Shown here: positions 51,505 through 62,194 of the stretch, one piece after another | Layout of the letters: the number at the start of each line of letters is the position of its first letter | How positions within the stretch are numbered: the first letter of the stretch is position 1 | Assembly (NCBI GenBank): GCA_964035575.1 | Contig: OZ037851.1 | Location: 62,001-126,000, forward strand | Direction: 5' to 3' | Length of the DNA stretch: 64,000 nucleotides | From: Rhynchopus sp. YZ270_cl-10 | Lineage: Eukaryota; Euglenozoa; Diplonemea; Diplonemida; Diplonemidae | Translations under genes and position numbers: made by a program | Notes under the pieces: model-generated | What the model saw: the letters and a program-made list of their open reading frames with translations, nothing else | Database searches by the model: none | What the model was told of the DNA's origin: nothing

Positions 51505-53077
51505 AAAAAAGACGCGCTGTTTTAGCATCTATAAATGACCATTTAAAGATAGGGGTCTTCTGTGCAAAATCACACAAGGCTGTTTTTTTTTTCCCTACCA
51601 TTATTTTCGTTGTTTTATTTTGATTTTAGATGAACAATGTTGATGTTGGAAGGTATAAAGTGGGTACACTGTACGTATGTAAACTTCAAAGCGGCCAAAT
51701 TGTAGAGCATTGAGCTATTTGGGCAGAGGCGGGTAACGATCCGCAAAAAGTGCCCTTTGTGCTCAATTAAAGCTACAAAAGCTGAGGTGAAGGAATAGCG
51801 CTTGACGCTGTGATAACTCTCGAAAAACCTTGGTACCAATCATTTGGCGAGCTTCCGAGTCACAGTGATGAAGATTCTTCAAAAAAATACATACGACTGA
51901 ATGTTTTGAGAAAAAAAATACAAATGAAGTTACAAAGGGGGGTGCAAAACAAAAAGAAAGCGCCAAGTGCACAGACCACTAGGGTACGCCGTTTTGGTTG
52001 CGCACAGAGGGAGCTGGAGGATGTCATGTTCACATTTGAGCAATGCGGGGTAATGTAAATTGTGGGCCCCTAACATACGGAGCATCTCAAGCAGAGCACT
52101 TTGGTAATTACACATATTCTATGCGAAACAATAAAAAATAAAAATAAAAGTAAATTACATGAATAACTAATGCTGAAAACAAAACAAAAAACAAAAAAAC
52201 AAAAAACAAAAAACAAAAAACAAATATTTTGCACCCACCAAAACTTTTTTTGGATTAGTAAACATAAGGAAACCATAAGGACCCTCCTCCACTCCTCACA
52301 TCATTGTGCACATATTTCCTTACCGTTTTTTCCCCCCAGCCACATAAAAAAATTATCAATTACGTAAACTTGGAATGCAAAGTTAAATTTTGCAAAAGTT
52401 TTTGGAGGCAAAAATGCTATTTTCCTACTCTAACTGTTCCCCCTACTATGTAAGGTAAGGGTTTACACAAAAGGTCGGTTTCCCCACCCGATTTTTTTTC
52501 CGTTTCAGATTTTCGTATCTTTGTACGACGATAACCGTCTTGTGCAGATTCAGAAAACATCAGCAGAAAAAAAATCTTGGGCAGGGGAGGGGATGCTCTT
52601 GAGCAGCATCCAGTTAAAACTAAAATTCTCCCCCCCCCACCCCCCCCCCCCCCCCCACAACTATCTCCTATCGGAGCATCGCAACTGAGAGGTTGAAGAC
52701 AAAAACAAAGAGAGAAAAAACAAACAAAAAAAAAATGAATGGTTTCGCTGTACACATTCATCACAAAAATGTGCAAAGATGAAAAGCAATATTTTTTAGC
52801 ATAACGCTTGGTACCTTTTTGGGAAATGGGGGGGGAAAAAAAGAGGGGGAAAACAAGCTCAAGAACAATAAAACAAAGTGCTTTTTGGAGAAAGGTGGGA
52901 AGAAGGAGTGGGGAGGGGGAACAAAGAACAAGAGAGGAAAAAAAACAGTACGTCCCTCCCCTCCCATCCCCTCACCAAAGAAGGGGACGAGCCGTAGGGT
53001 AACAAAAAGTTTTTGAAACAAAACTTTTTATAAATGAGTGGGGAGTACGACAAAAAGGTGGGGGGAAAAAAAGCCAC

Positions 53078-53112
<35 letters not shown>

Positions 53113-54190
53113 GCGCAGTCTAACAAATCACCCCCTCCGGTGTGAAATGCTTCCGTTTTGAGAGGGTTTTTTAAATATTTTTCACAAAAAAAAAATAGAC
53201 AAAATTATGGTATTGTGCAGGTTTGTCTGTTTCACTTTCGCAATATTCACTGTAGTTTTTTTTCTGTCGTTTATATTTTGTGTTCTCCTGAAATCGCTTT
53301 CTTGATCGAGATGATTTGATGAGAAGTTCTCAGAACACAAAAAAGGTTGAAAATATTTTTGCAGTGCAACAAACCCATTTCTGTCAAAAAAATAAAAAAA
53401 AAAAGATCACAAAACGGAAGAAAAAAATAGACATTTTTTTCATTTGGTATGGTATCGACAGAGAAACGCTAACGTCAAATACGACAAAAAGGTCTCGTAC
53501 AGATATCACACCATAAGAAAGCTAGCTAGGCTACCCAGACGGCACACCTTATCCCTAAAGTGTGGCAGAGCACATCAAACTCCGGTCTGACCATGTGTGT
53601 GTGTGTTTTTTGATAAATTGTTGTAGTGTAGTTGCCTCGGTTGTGTTGCCACAGTTGTGGGCAATCTCCACTTTTTTTTTTAATTGCGGGATATTTTATG
53701 AACACCCCGAATCGGAAAAGAAATGAGAATTTGCGGTTTAAAAAAAACTTCAAAAAAAAATTGCGTTCAAAAGGCAAGGGAGTAGCCAGGGAGTTAAAAA
53801 AAAATATAACAGTCAACAGTTTTGGATAAAAATAAGAGGCGCAATGGCCATTCTAATTATATCTTTTTTTAAAAAACAGAAGTAAAGACAAATGAAGTTG
53901 ATTAGAAACATGACACAAAAAGACGCAAATAATGATGAAATGTGCCTCTCGTGCACATATCTATGAAATAATAATGTTAAGAGTATCGGGCACTGTTCCC
54001 TTTCTTAGACCAAAATATATTTTTAGAAAAAAGCAAAAAATCGGACTGGGTAGCAAAACGCTTCACACAATCTTCATACAAAAACAGAAATCTCGAAAGC
54101 TCGTGTGCCTCAAAGGGGGCAAGTTTCGAGAAGAAAAAAAATTAGAAAATACGCTTTCTTTCGGAAAGTTTCGAAATATGGAACACCAGA
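49011..54190. other. 5.2-kb AT-rich spacer, no gene seen
   Basis: Long T run (about 51463-51503), A run (53080-53109), C run (52628-52660), a TTTG tandem (49200-49222) and an ACAAAAA tandem (52183-52223). A recurrent-motif instance with a clear hairpin is at 49640-49680 (GCTAAGCTATTTCTGTACTTAG). No ORF here has host codon bias or a partner exon. Confidence 0.55.
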
Positions 54191-56245
54191 TCAATCACTG
54201 TCTTCATCGGAGCACTTCTTGCCTTTGGCTGCAGGCTTGGGTTTCCTTCTGAGGCTCTCGGACATCGCCTCGGGTGTTTCCATCTCGCCTTCACGCTTGG
54301 CAAGCGTACGACGCTCCTTTGCGTCAACGATGACGACGTGAAGCTTCCTGCCGCGCTCCTGTTCGGTTGTAGGTTGTTTGATGTGTACGCTTTCGGTGAT
54401 GAAAAGACCTACCCAGGTAGGTGCCGGTACCATCGTTGGTATGATCAACCCATATTATGTACAAAAATTTCCCAATAAATGAGAATGTAGTCTGTCGCGG
54501 TGTCAATGGTGCATACCTTGTGCGTGCGTGTGTACAGCTTCGCGAAGAGCGCACGGCGTGCCATCTCCCATGTGTTGTCGATGAAGAAGTAGATCGTCTG
54601 CTCGTTGCCGTCGTCGTTCTTCTCGACCATAACGTGCTTGAGTTGCAGCGGCTCTGCGAAACGCTCAGCGAGCTTGAGGTGCAGGCGCTCTGCACGCATG
54701 AGCGCGTCCACGTCGCTACCTTCGCGGCTGATGTCAAGGTCCTTCCAGTTCCACGCGGCCTCCTGCTCCTTCTCAAGCCATGCAGCAACGCCTTTGCGGG
54801 TACGTGGCATCGCACCTCCGTTCGACATCAGCATCGACGCAGTGGGGGACAACGTGTTTGCGTCATCGCGGGCAAGGATCTGTGGGCGTTGTGCATTGAA
54901 AGAAACGCTAAAGACGAATACTCTGCGCAAAGGGGGAAGGGGGGAGAACATACGTTGTCATCGACAAGCTTTGCGGCGTACTGTGGCTTGGCTTGGAAGG
55001 CAGACATAAGCATGACCTTGGAGATGCTGAGGTAGGCCTCTGGTGAGAGGTTCTTGCGGAGGGATGCTGCGTACGTTGCGATGGACTCGTATGGTGCTGC
55101 ACGGCAGAGCTGGAAGGTGGTGAAGGGGACGGCGAAGGCGGCAAGCTCGGCAAGGTCGTGCCCAATGAGCTCCTGCACAGCCTCGTGCACGACGTCTGCA
55201 TCCGTCTGGATGAGTTGCGAGATGAGCGGCCCGAGCTCCTGCTCCTCTCCGCGCATATGCTTCTCGTAGTCATCGACAAGGTGACGCACCTGACTCAGCA
55301 TACTGCTGTCCATGCCCTGTCCCACACGTGACACCTTTGCCACAAGGCTCTTGCGCTTGTTGCTCACCTCATCGTGCTCGTCGTGCATCTTGATCTTGTT
55401 AGGGAGACGCTTGCGCAGGAACGGGATGAACACCTCATCCTCCTGCTTTGTGTGCAGATCAATCAGACGCGACGTCTGCTCAAAGAGCTTGCCACCCTCC
55501 AGCACACCTTCGGGGGAGGACATCAGCTCCAACGCCTTCTCCATGCCACTGCGGATCGCGTCGTGCGTCTGTGATGAGCGATGTCAAAATTTCCCCAAAC
55601 CCAAAAATCACATACCAATGTCATGAAAACAAGCGGCGACGCCTTGAGCGGTGTGTACGACCTGACGAACTTCTGCACTGTCTGGAGCGGGATCGCGAGG
55701 TCGTACGGGTTGTGCACTGTTGCGCGTTGGAGGACAAATCCGCTGACGGAGTCCGCCCCTTGCACTGTTCCACTGCCGCCAATCTTGAACGATGCTGCTG
55801 CGGGATACGCAGCTGCGACTGGCAGCTCCCCTGCGGCACCTGCAAGCGAGGGCGGTGGTGTGGAAGCTGTGGAGGACGCAGTCGACCCGCTGTGCGATCC
55901 ACGGTCAAATGCCTGCTGCTGCTGGTAGGGCTGCATCAGCACCATTGCCTGGGTCAGCGCCTGGCCAACATTGTTTGCGGCGTGGTGGCTCTCAAACATA
56001 TGCCTCTGCGTGGGCATGTACACAGGGGTCTGTGCTGCAAGCACCTCCTTCTCCTTCTCCTCCGCCCAGTGCTTGATGGCACGCACCGTCTCCAAAGGCT
56101 CGCCCTCTGCAAGCCCTGCCTCATTCAACATCGCGTGCAGGCTGTCCAACAACGCGCTCTGTGGCCTCGACATCTCAGGGACATCGTCATACCGAGCAGA
56201 AGGGCTTGCAGACCTGCTGCGGCGTATCACTCTGCCCGCTGTCAT
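54191..56245 (-). CDS. Hemerythrin-like (HHE) protein, four exons (591 aa predicted)
   Basis: Exons 56245-55616, 55568-54954, 54879-54517 and 54358-54191; introns of 47 and 74 nt, with the last of 158 nt. Donors are GTATGT, GTATGT and GTATGC, all phase 0. The centre holds a hemerythrin HHE domain (residues ~211-330) with candidate ligands H212, H249, E253 (DLHTKQEDEVF), H272/H275 (MHDEHDEV), H314 and E318 (YEKHMRGEEQEL). It should bind a di-iron or similar metal site, for O2, NO or redox sensing or iron handling. Residues 1-210 are a Gln/Ser/Pro-rich head with heptad-like helices. The tail is helical, ending Lys-rich then acidic (CSDEDSD). The third intron's acceptor (GAACAG) was chosen for phase and codon quality and is the least certain point. 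Confidence 0.85.
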
Positions 56246-59200
56246 TGTAAGCGTGGGGAGAGGAGGAGGAGGAGAACACAAAAAGGTGGTTCTGCGTAGA
56301 GAAAAAGAAAATAAATATGCGGGTGTTGTTCACCTGGTCAAGAAGCCAGGGAGGGTAGGTAGGGGGGGGGAAGGGGAAAGGTAATGGAAGCCTGTGTGCA
56401 TGGGTGAAGGTGGTATTGAAGGTTGTCGCATTGAAACTTCAAAGGAGGGAAATAGGGTGAAGGGGAAAGGGGAAAAGTTGGGCTTTTGTTATTGTATTCA
56501 CATCGCAATAAAGGGGGGGGGGTGTTGAGGGTTGTTTGCGTTTTTGCAAAGATACTGCAAAACAAAGAACTGAAAAATGGAAGAAAAAATCCCACCCCAC
56601 CCCCATACTCCCCCCACCCAGACTCTCGGTTGAAGTGAACTGTGTGGCATTTATTTTCTACGCATGCTGCACTATACGTTGAGATAATTGCATCAGTTTC
56701 CGACACAATAAAAAATCGCTACTTGAAATACAAAACCCTCTACAGTGTACCTTGGTACATGACCCCCCCCCTAATCATGCAGTCCTACAACCATTTCGTG
56801 GTTTCCACACCACTCTAGGCCAAAAAAAGGAGCAAACAACTAGGACAAAAAATGATCACAAAAAAGCAGCTAAACAGCGTTACACCTGGCCGGCATTCAT
56901 AGCAGCCCCTAAGAGCAGAGACAGAAGCATAGATCACGAGATGCTGGCAGCTCAGCTCAGCTCAGGTAAACTCAGGCCAGATACTTTATTTGTGGAATAC
57001 GCGTAAGAAAAAGTCAAAAGTCATACGTCAGAGAAAAAAAATTGATAAGATGACACAAAGCCTTAGCCACCTTAAAAGAGAGAGGGAAGGGGGAAATTCA
57101 TGGATATCCAAAAGTGCGTAAAAGTACGTCTTTATAACTTCAAAGAAAACTCGGTTTATGAAAATCTGTTGAGGATAGCCGATTCGTACAGAGTCTTCAC
57201 ATATCCAGAAAACGCTCTCAATCATTAGCACTTGAAGCATTGAACCCCTGTTTCCCCCCTCAAATGCCGCTTTTCAGAGAACTCTCACTACAGTTAGTAG
57301 CGTTTTACCTTTATTTTCTGTAGTAAACGAAAGAAAAGTGAAACAGTACCATATTCATGCACTTTCTATTCAGGAACGTAACACAACGTAATTGAGGGTG
57401 GAACACGTAAGTACCGGGGGAAAAAGAGGGGGGTGTTCGAGTGCTCGAAGTGCATATCATTGAGATGCCTGGGGTACTAAGTACATGAAAGAGAAGGTGG
57501 CAGTGCGCACGCCTCACCGTACACCGGTGGACGGCACTGGATGAAATACTCCAAGTACTTTGGACATCCATGTAACTTGAAAGATGTCAAAAAAAAGACA
57601 AGGTTATCTACACTGTAATACACAAACAAAAAATGATATACCGTGACCGTAAAATACATGGTAAAAATTATGGATTTTTTTTTTTTTCAATTTTTGACAC
57701 TTTCCGCTTCCACACAAAGCAGTGCTCAACAGTTGGACCGTAAAAATTCAGGAACTTTTGGGATTTGTTTTTTTTGGCAACCTGGAACATTTTTACGGTC
57801 CATATATGTTACGGTTACGGTATTATATTAAGGCAAGGCTGCAGAAAACACACCTCACATCGATGGGATAAGAGATTTTTTTTGTAATTCTGGGTCCGGT
57901 CAGAATTATTTATTTTCGGTTGATGGGGGCAGGATTTCTTTCTTTCCTTTCTTTCTTTTTGAAAACTTAGTTTGCATTTTGTAGGCTGATTGAACGGCTT
58001 TGTTCACATGTAGATGCTCTTGGTGTTTGTCTTTTTTTCCCCCTTTATTCTTTCTTATTTGTATCGACAATCACTTTACACCTACTGGAAAAAAAAAAGG
58101 ATTTGTACTCAATATCGCCGAAGCCTCTGTACTTTTTTTTTTGTGTTGAAACTTGAATGAGCGCTACTACTACCTTGGCAAGGACATTACTCAACTGCAA
58201 AAAGGGTATCCCCCGCTTACGAGGTTAATTGCACAAAAAAAAGGTAGTCAGAATGCAGTACTTTTTGTTTGATTTTGATGCACTTTCGTCACCATGCACA
58301 AATGACACCCATACAGGGGCTACACCAAAGGGCAGACAGCCTCCTCATTCCCTAATGGAATGACAGAAGCAGAGCCGTTGGGAACTCTACAGATAGTTTG
58401 GATGGTATTTTGTTTGGGGGCGTTGTCAAGAGAATGAGTTTGCCTTTGTTCTTTCTTGATGCAATCTTACCCATTTTTTTTTTCCAAGCGGGGAAGCACA
58501 GATGTATATGGGGAGGCATGGTGGTGTGATATATTTACCGCCAGACGAAATACGATAACCTTCAAGAGCAATCCACAACTGCGCAAGGCAAGAGGTGCAA
58601 GAAGGCTTTGAACGGTTCGCTGGGGTTCCAAACGGACAAAGAAGAAGAGTAGAAAGGCGTTTAGGATGAGACATAAACCGAGTGCTGTGCTTAGTCTGAT
58701 TAGATTATTCTTTGGTTTATTCATCAGTCATTTGTTTTCTTTTGTGTGTGTTATTGCTACTCGTGGGTGGCAATTGAGTGCTGTGCTTAGTCACCTTGAT
58801 AAAATGAAGTATTTTTTGTGTTGGTTGCAATCTAATTTGATGGGGGGGGATTTGTGCCTACACTTCTTGATTCCAGGGGAACAGCCCCTGGCAGGGCGCC
58901 CAAAAAATTAAAGAGCTCAAGAAATGGATAAAAAGTAAAATAAAATAAAAGTTGGTCAAATGCACTAAGACTCTGCCTAGTGTTTTGTGCGTAAAGTGTG
59001 TAATAAATATTCTGTGGTGTTTTTTATTACTGCAATACGCTCCCACTGACTACCTGGCCGTGAAGAGGAAACCTCGTTGAGGCCAAAAAAACTGCAAAAT
59101 AGAATCTAACTTCAGGAAAGAACACACAAAAAAAAAACGTTTATCGCCCCGCAAAATTGCTGTGTTTTTTCCCGCCTTAAGCTGGTATGTGCAGAGGTGA

Positions 59201-60975
59201 AACAAATACTGTATAAAAAACAATTTGCAGTGCACCTTCTGTCAATTCTATTTCCCTCTTGCCAAAAATTTGGTATAAAAAAAGACGGTTACCCTCGGCA
59301 GACAACGGAACGCAGACAAAAAAATAGTCAAAATAAACATCCTAGAGACTCGTTAAGACTCCTTTTGAACTTATATCTTAAGTCATGGATTTGTCATAAC
59401 GACATATAAAGAGAGTTTTTCGTTCTAGAAAAATTGGTGTGGCTAATAGCAGAAAGTAGCACAAAATAGCACCTCCCTTCAGCCGCACCAAAAATTGGAA
59501 AAAGAAATGCAGTCAATTTCCGTGATCGACGCAAAGATGACGTTAAAAAACATTTTACAGTCCGGTCGGTGTTTTTGCTGCCGGTGTTGTTACGTCGTTT
59601 TTAATTGCTCCCGTCTTTCGTGGGGTCATTCTGATCGCATTTCATGTAGGGGTGTGTGTGGGAGGGAGGGAGAGACGTTCAGGCATTGGGTCACCCACCT
59701 GCCTTAGCAAACGGACAAAAGGGAGAAACCACTGATGGTTTATATCTTTTTTCATCAGTGAGCAGAAGTGCTCCACTCTTTTGAAAAATGAAGAAAATAA
59801 AACGATTTTTGGGGAGTTTTTTGATGGAGTATATTCTCTTGCCACACTTGCCTGAAGCGAACCACGTTGTGGTTGCTGCAAAGGGGGAAAACGCGTGGGT
59901 CTCTCATAAAAAAAAGGAGACAGCAACTACGACGTGCACAAGAGATGAGCAATAAACTGCTCCCGTAAACAGACAAAAAATGAAAAACCCAAAAAGAAAA
60001 AAAAAGGGAGAGGGGGGCGTGAAATATGAGTAGGCTTTCTTGCGCGTACATCCCAAAGACAACATAGCAAAGCAGTAGGGTGTCAAGGAAAAAAATGTAC
60101 ATTGTGCAAAGAAGAAGAAAAGAGAAAAGGAATTTGCCTCTTTCGGCACAAAAAAATTATACCAAATACGCCTAAAATAAAAAGTTGGTGATATGACCTG
60201 AGACCCTGCACAGTCACCAAAAAAAGAAAAAAAGAAACATCAATGAGCTACAGTTCATAACTAATAAACGAAATCAGCAAAAAAAAAACAGAGTCTGAGC
60301 GAGTATTGTCTCAACCCCGCACCATCGCTGGTTAATACAGTGTGTGACAAACCCTACGCTGAGATGGGGCAGAATAAGTGCTACAAAAAAAATGCTCAAT
60401 AAAGATGCCTGTGGGAGGGCTAAAGTCTTCTTGCACTTCAGGCTAAAGTCGAGAAAAAGTTCGCCCACTTTTAGGGGGAGCTTTCTCAATAAGCTAGGAT
60501 TTTGGGATTAGTTTTTTAACCCACGCGGAAACACTGGGCACAGGCACTTTAAAAAACAAACCGGTAGGTCGAAGGATCGGCAGTAAAATACCCTCTGAAA
60601 AAGGCGAACGAAACGACTTAAAAGGGGCAAGGGATTTTGTACCACAAGAAAGGAGTGTGGTGCTTTGTTAAACAAAGCACCGAAATCTCTAAAACTGTGG
60701 TAAAAAAGAGAGACAAAAGAGAAAGTTTGAATGTACCACTGCACACATCTGAAATGAAAAAAAAAGAATGAAAAATTTGAAATTAGTTTCATATACTTTC
60801 CGGAGAAAGTACAACGACGTCAGAAAAAACAGAAGAATGAATAAAAAGATGGGTGAGCGGCCTCGCCCCCTGACACGCACATCTAGAAAAATCAAAAAAG
60901 AAAAGTTGAAAGTGCAAAAACGTCTCACTAGAAACGAAGTTCAACAGATTCTCCCAACCTAATCAGTACCAGATG
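56246..60975. other. 4.7-kb AT-rich spacer, no gene seen
   Basis: Chance ORFs only. Recurrent-motif instances near 57040-57082, 58100-58130, 58665-58700, 58770-58806, 58948-58985 and 60183-60222. The last forms GTTGGTGA / TCACCAA outer pairing. The short repeat at 57734-57802 is listed separately. Confidence 0.55.
57734..57802. repeat. Palindromic short repeat, TGGACCGTAAAA family, copy 3
   Basis: 69 bp; ends TGGACCGTAAAAATTCAGG and CTGGAACATTTTTACGGTCC. In opposite orientation to copies 1-2, judged by the asymmetric centre. Confidence 0.7.
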
Positions 60976-61791
60976 AAACAAGTAATTGCTATCGGAAAAA
61001 AAAACGGGGTGTGCTGTGGAACTCCACCCTATAGAAATAATCTACAACACCCAGCACTCTGCTCTTCTTCAGGTATGCTAACGCTCTTCGTACGCTGCCA
61101 GACCCACTGGACGCCTGCATCTGATGAAACGTTCAAGAAGGGGGGCTGTCCTCTTCATCCAGCACCATCTGATCGATAGCGTTGTTGGAAGTAGGCTCGG
61201 CAGGCTCGGCGTGTTCCAGCTCGTTTTTGTCCAGGGTCCCACGCAGTGTCGTCGTCGTTGGAGCAGTGTGGAAGAAGCACAGAATGCACAGACGACAACA
61301 CGTCGATCACACCAGGTACATCAGCACCTCCAGCAAATCGCTAGGATGCTATGGTGGTTTCGAAAATCGCGCGGGGTTTTTCGCAGCACACCCCGTTTTT
61401 TTTCTTAGCAATTACTTGTTCTTGTTGTTATTGTAATTTTCAACCACCTTCCTTCAACCCTTGTAGGATCAGTCATATTTTTTTTCGCGAACATATGAAA
61501 TGACATATTTCAAGAGAACAAATTAAAAAGGGTCCTTATTTGCATATTTGGGCTCCGCCCGTGCAGTGGTGGGGTCAATCTCGAAAATTGGACAATTTTT
61601 TGACCACTTAAATTTTGAGAAATATGAGCCCGGTTGCTTATACGTGGGGCCCATTTTTGGCCAAAATTTTCCTCAAAATCTGGTTTTGTAAAATTGACCC
61701 TTTACTCCCCCCCCACATCGATTTCAATACTATACCTTACTTCACCTACGGTTGCCCTTACAGGGGGGGTGAAGGAAGGTAGGTTGAAAAC
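60976..61791. repeat. Composite repeat, copy 2 of 16376-17183
   Basis: The TIR element at 60979-61417 (ACAAGTAATTGCTATCGG / TAGCAATTACTTGT) and the following ~370 bp match copy 1 closely, including the GTGCAGTGGTGGGGTCAATC module and the end CAGGGGGGGTGAAGGAAGGT. The inverted left flank of copy 1 is absent. Confidence 0.8.
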
Positions 61792-62194
61792 GGGCTACAA
61801 TCTTTACTAAGAAAAAATACAATTTTTTGAGGCAATGTCTACTGTGTTAGAAACGAAGAAAGAAACGAAAAAGAAAACCATAAAAAAAATCTGACTTTAC
61901 CATAACTACCGCATTTTCGAAGACAAATTTATGGTTCCCCTCTACAGGGTGTTCCCCGGGGTATCTTTTTTCCTGGTCGAACCCCTCAGTATATTATTTA
62001 GGCAATTCGACCATTTGTCAAAAAGAGAAGTTAAAAAAAGTGTGCAAACATTTCGCCCCTTTCTTGGAAATGCATTTTCCCCCCCACCCTTTCTTCCTTT
62101 TCCCTCCTCCTCCTCCTCCCCCTCTTCTATTGATTACAAAAGCAAAAACCCAACCCCTTCTCTCCCCCATCAATTTTATCATTTAACATTTCTT
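61792..62194. other. Spacer downstream of the kinase gene
   Basis: AT-rich, then a pyrimidine-rich tract (62070-62160) just past the kinase stop on its 3' side. No gene. Confidence 0.5.
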
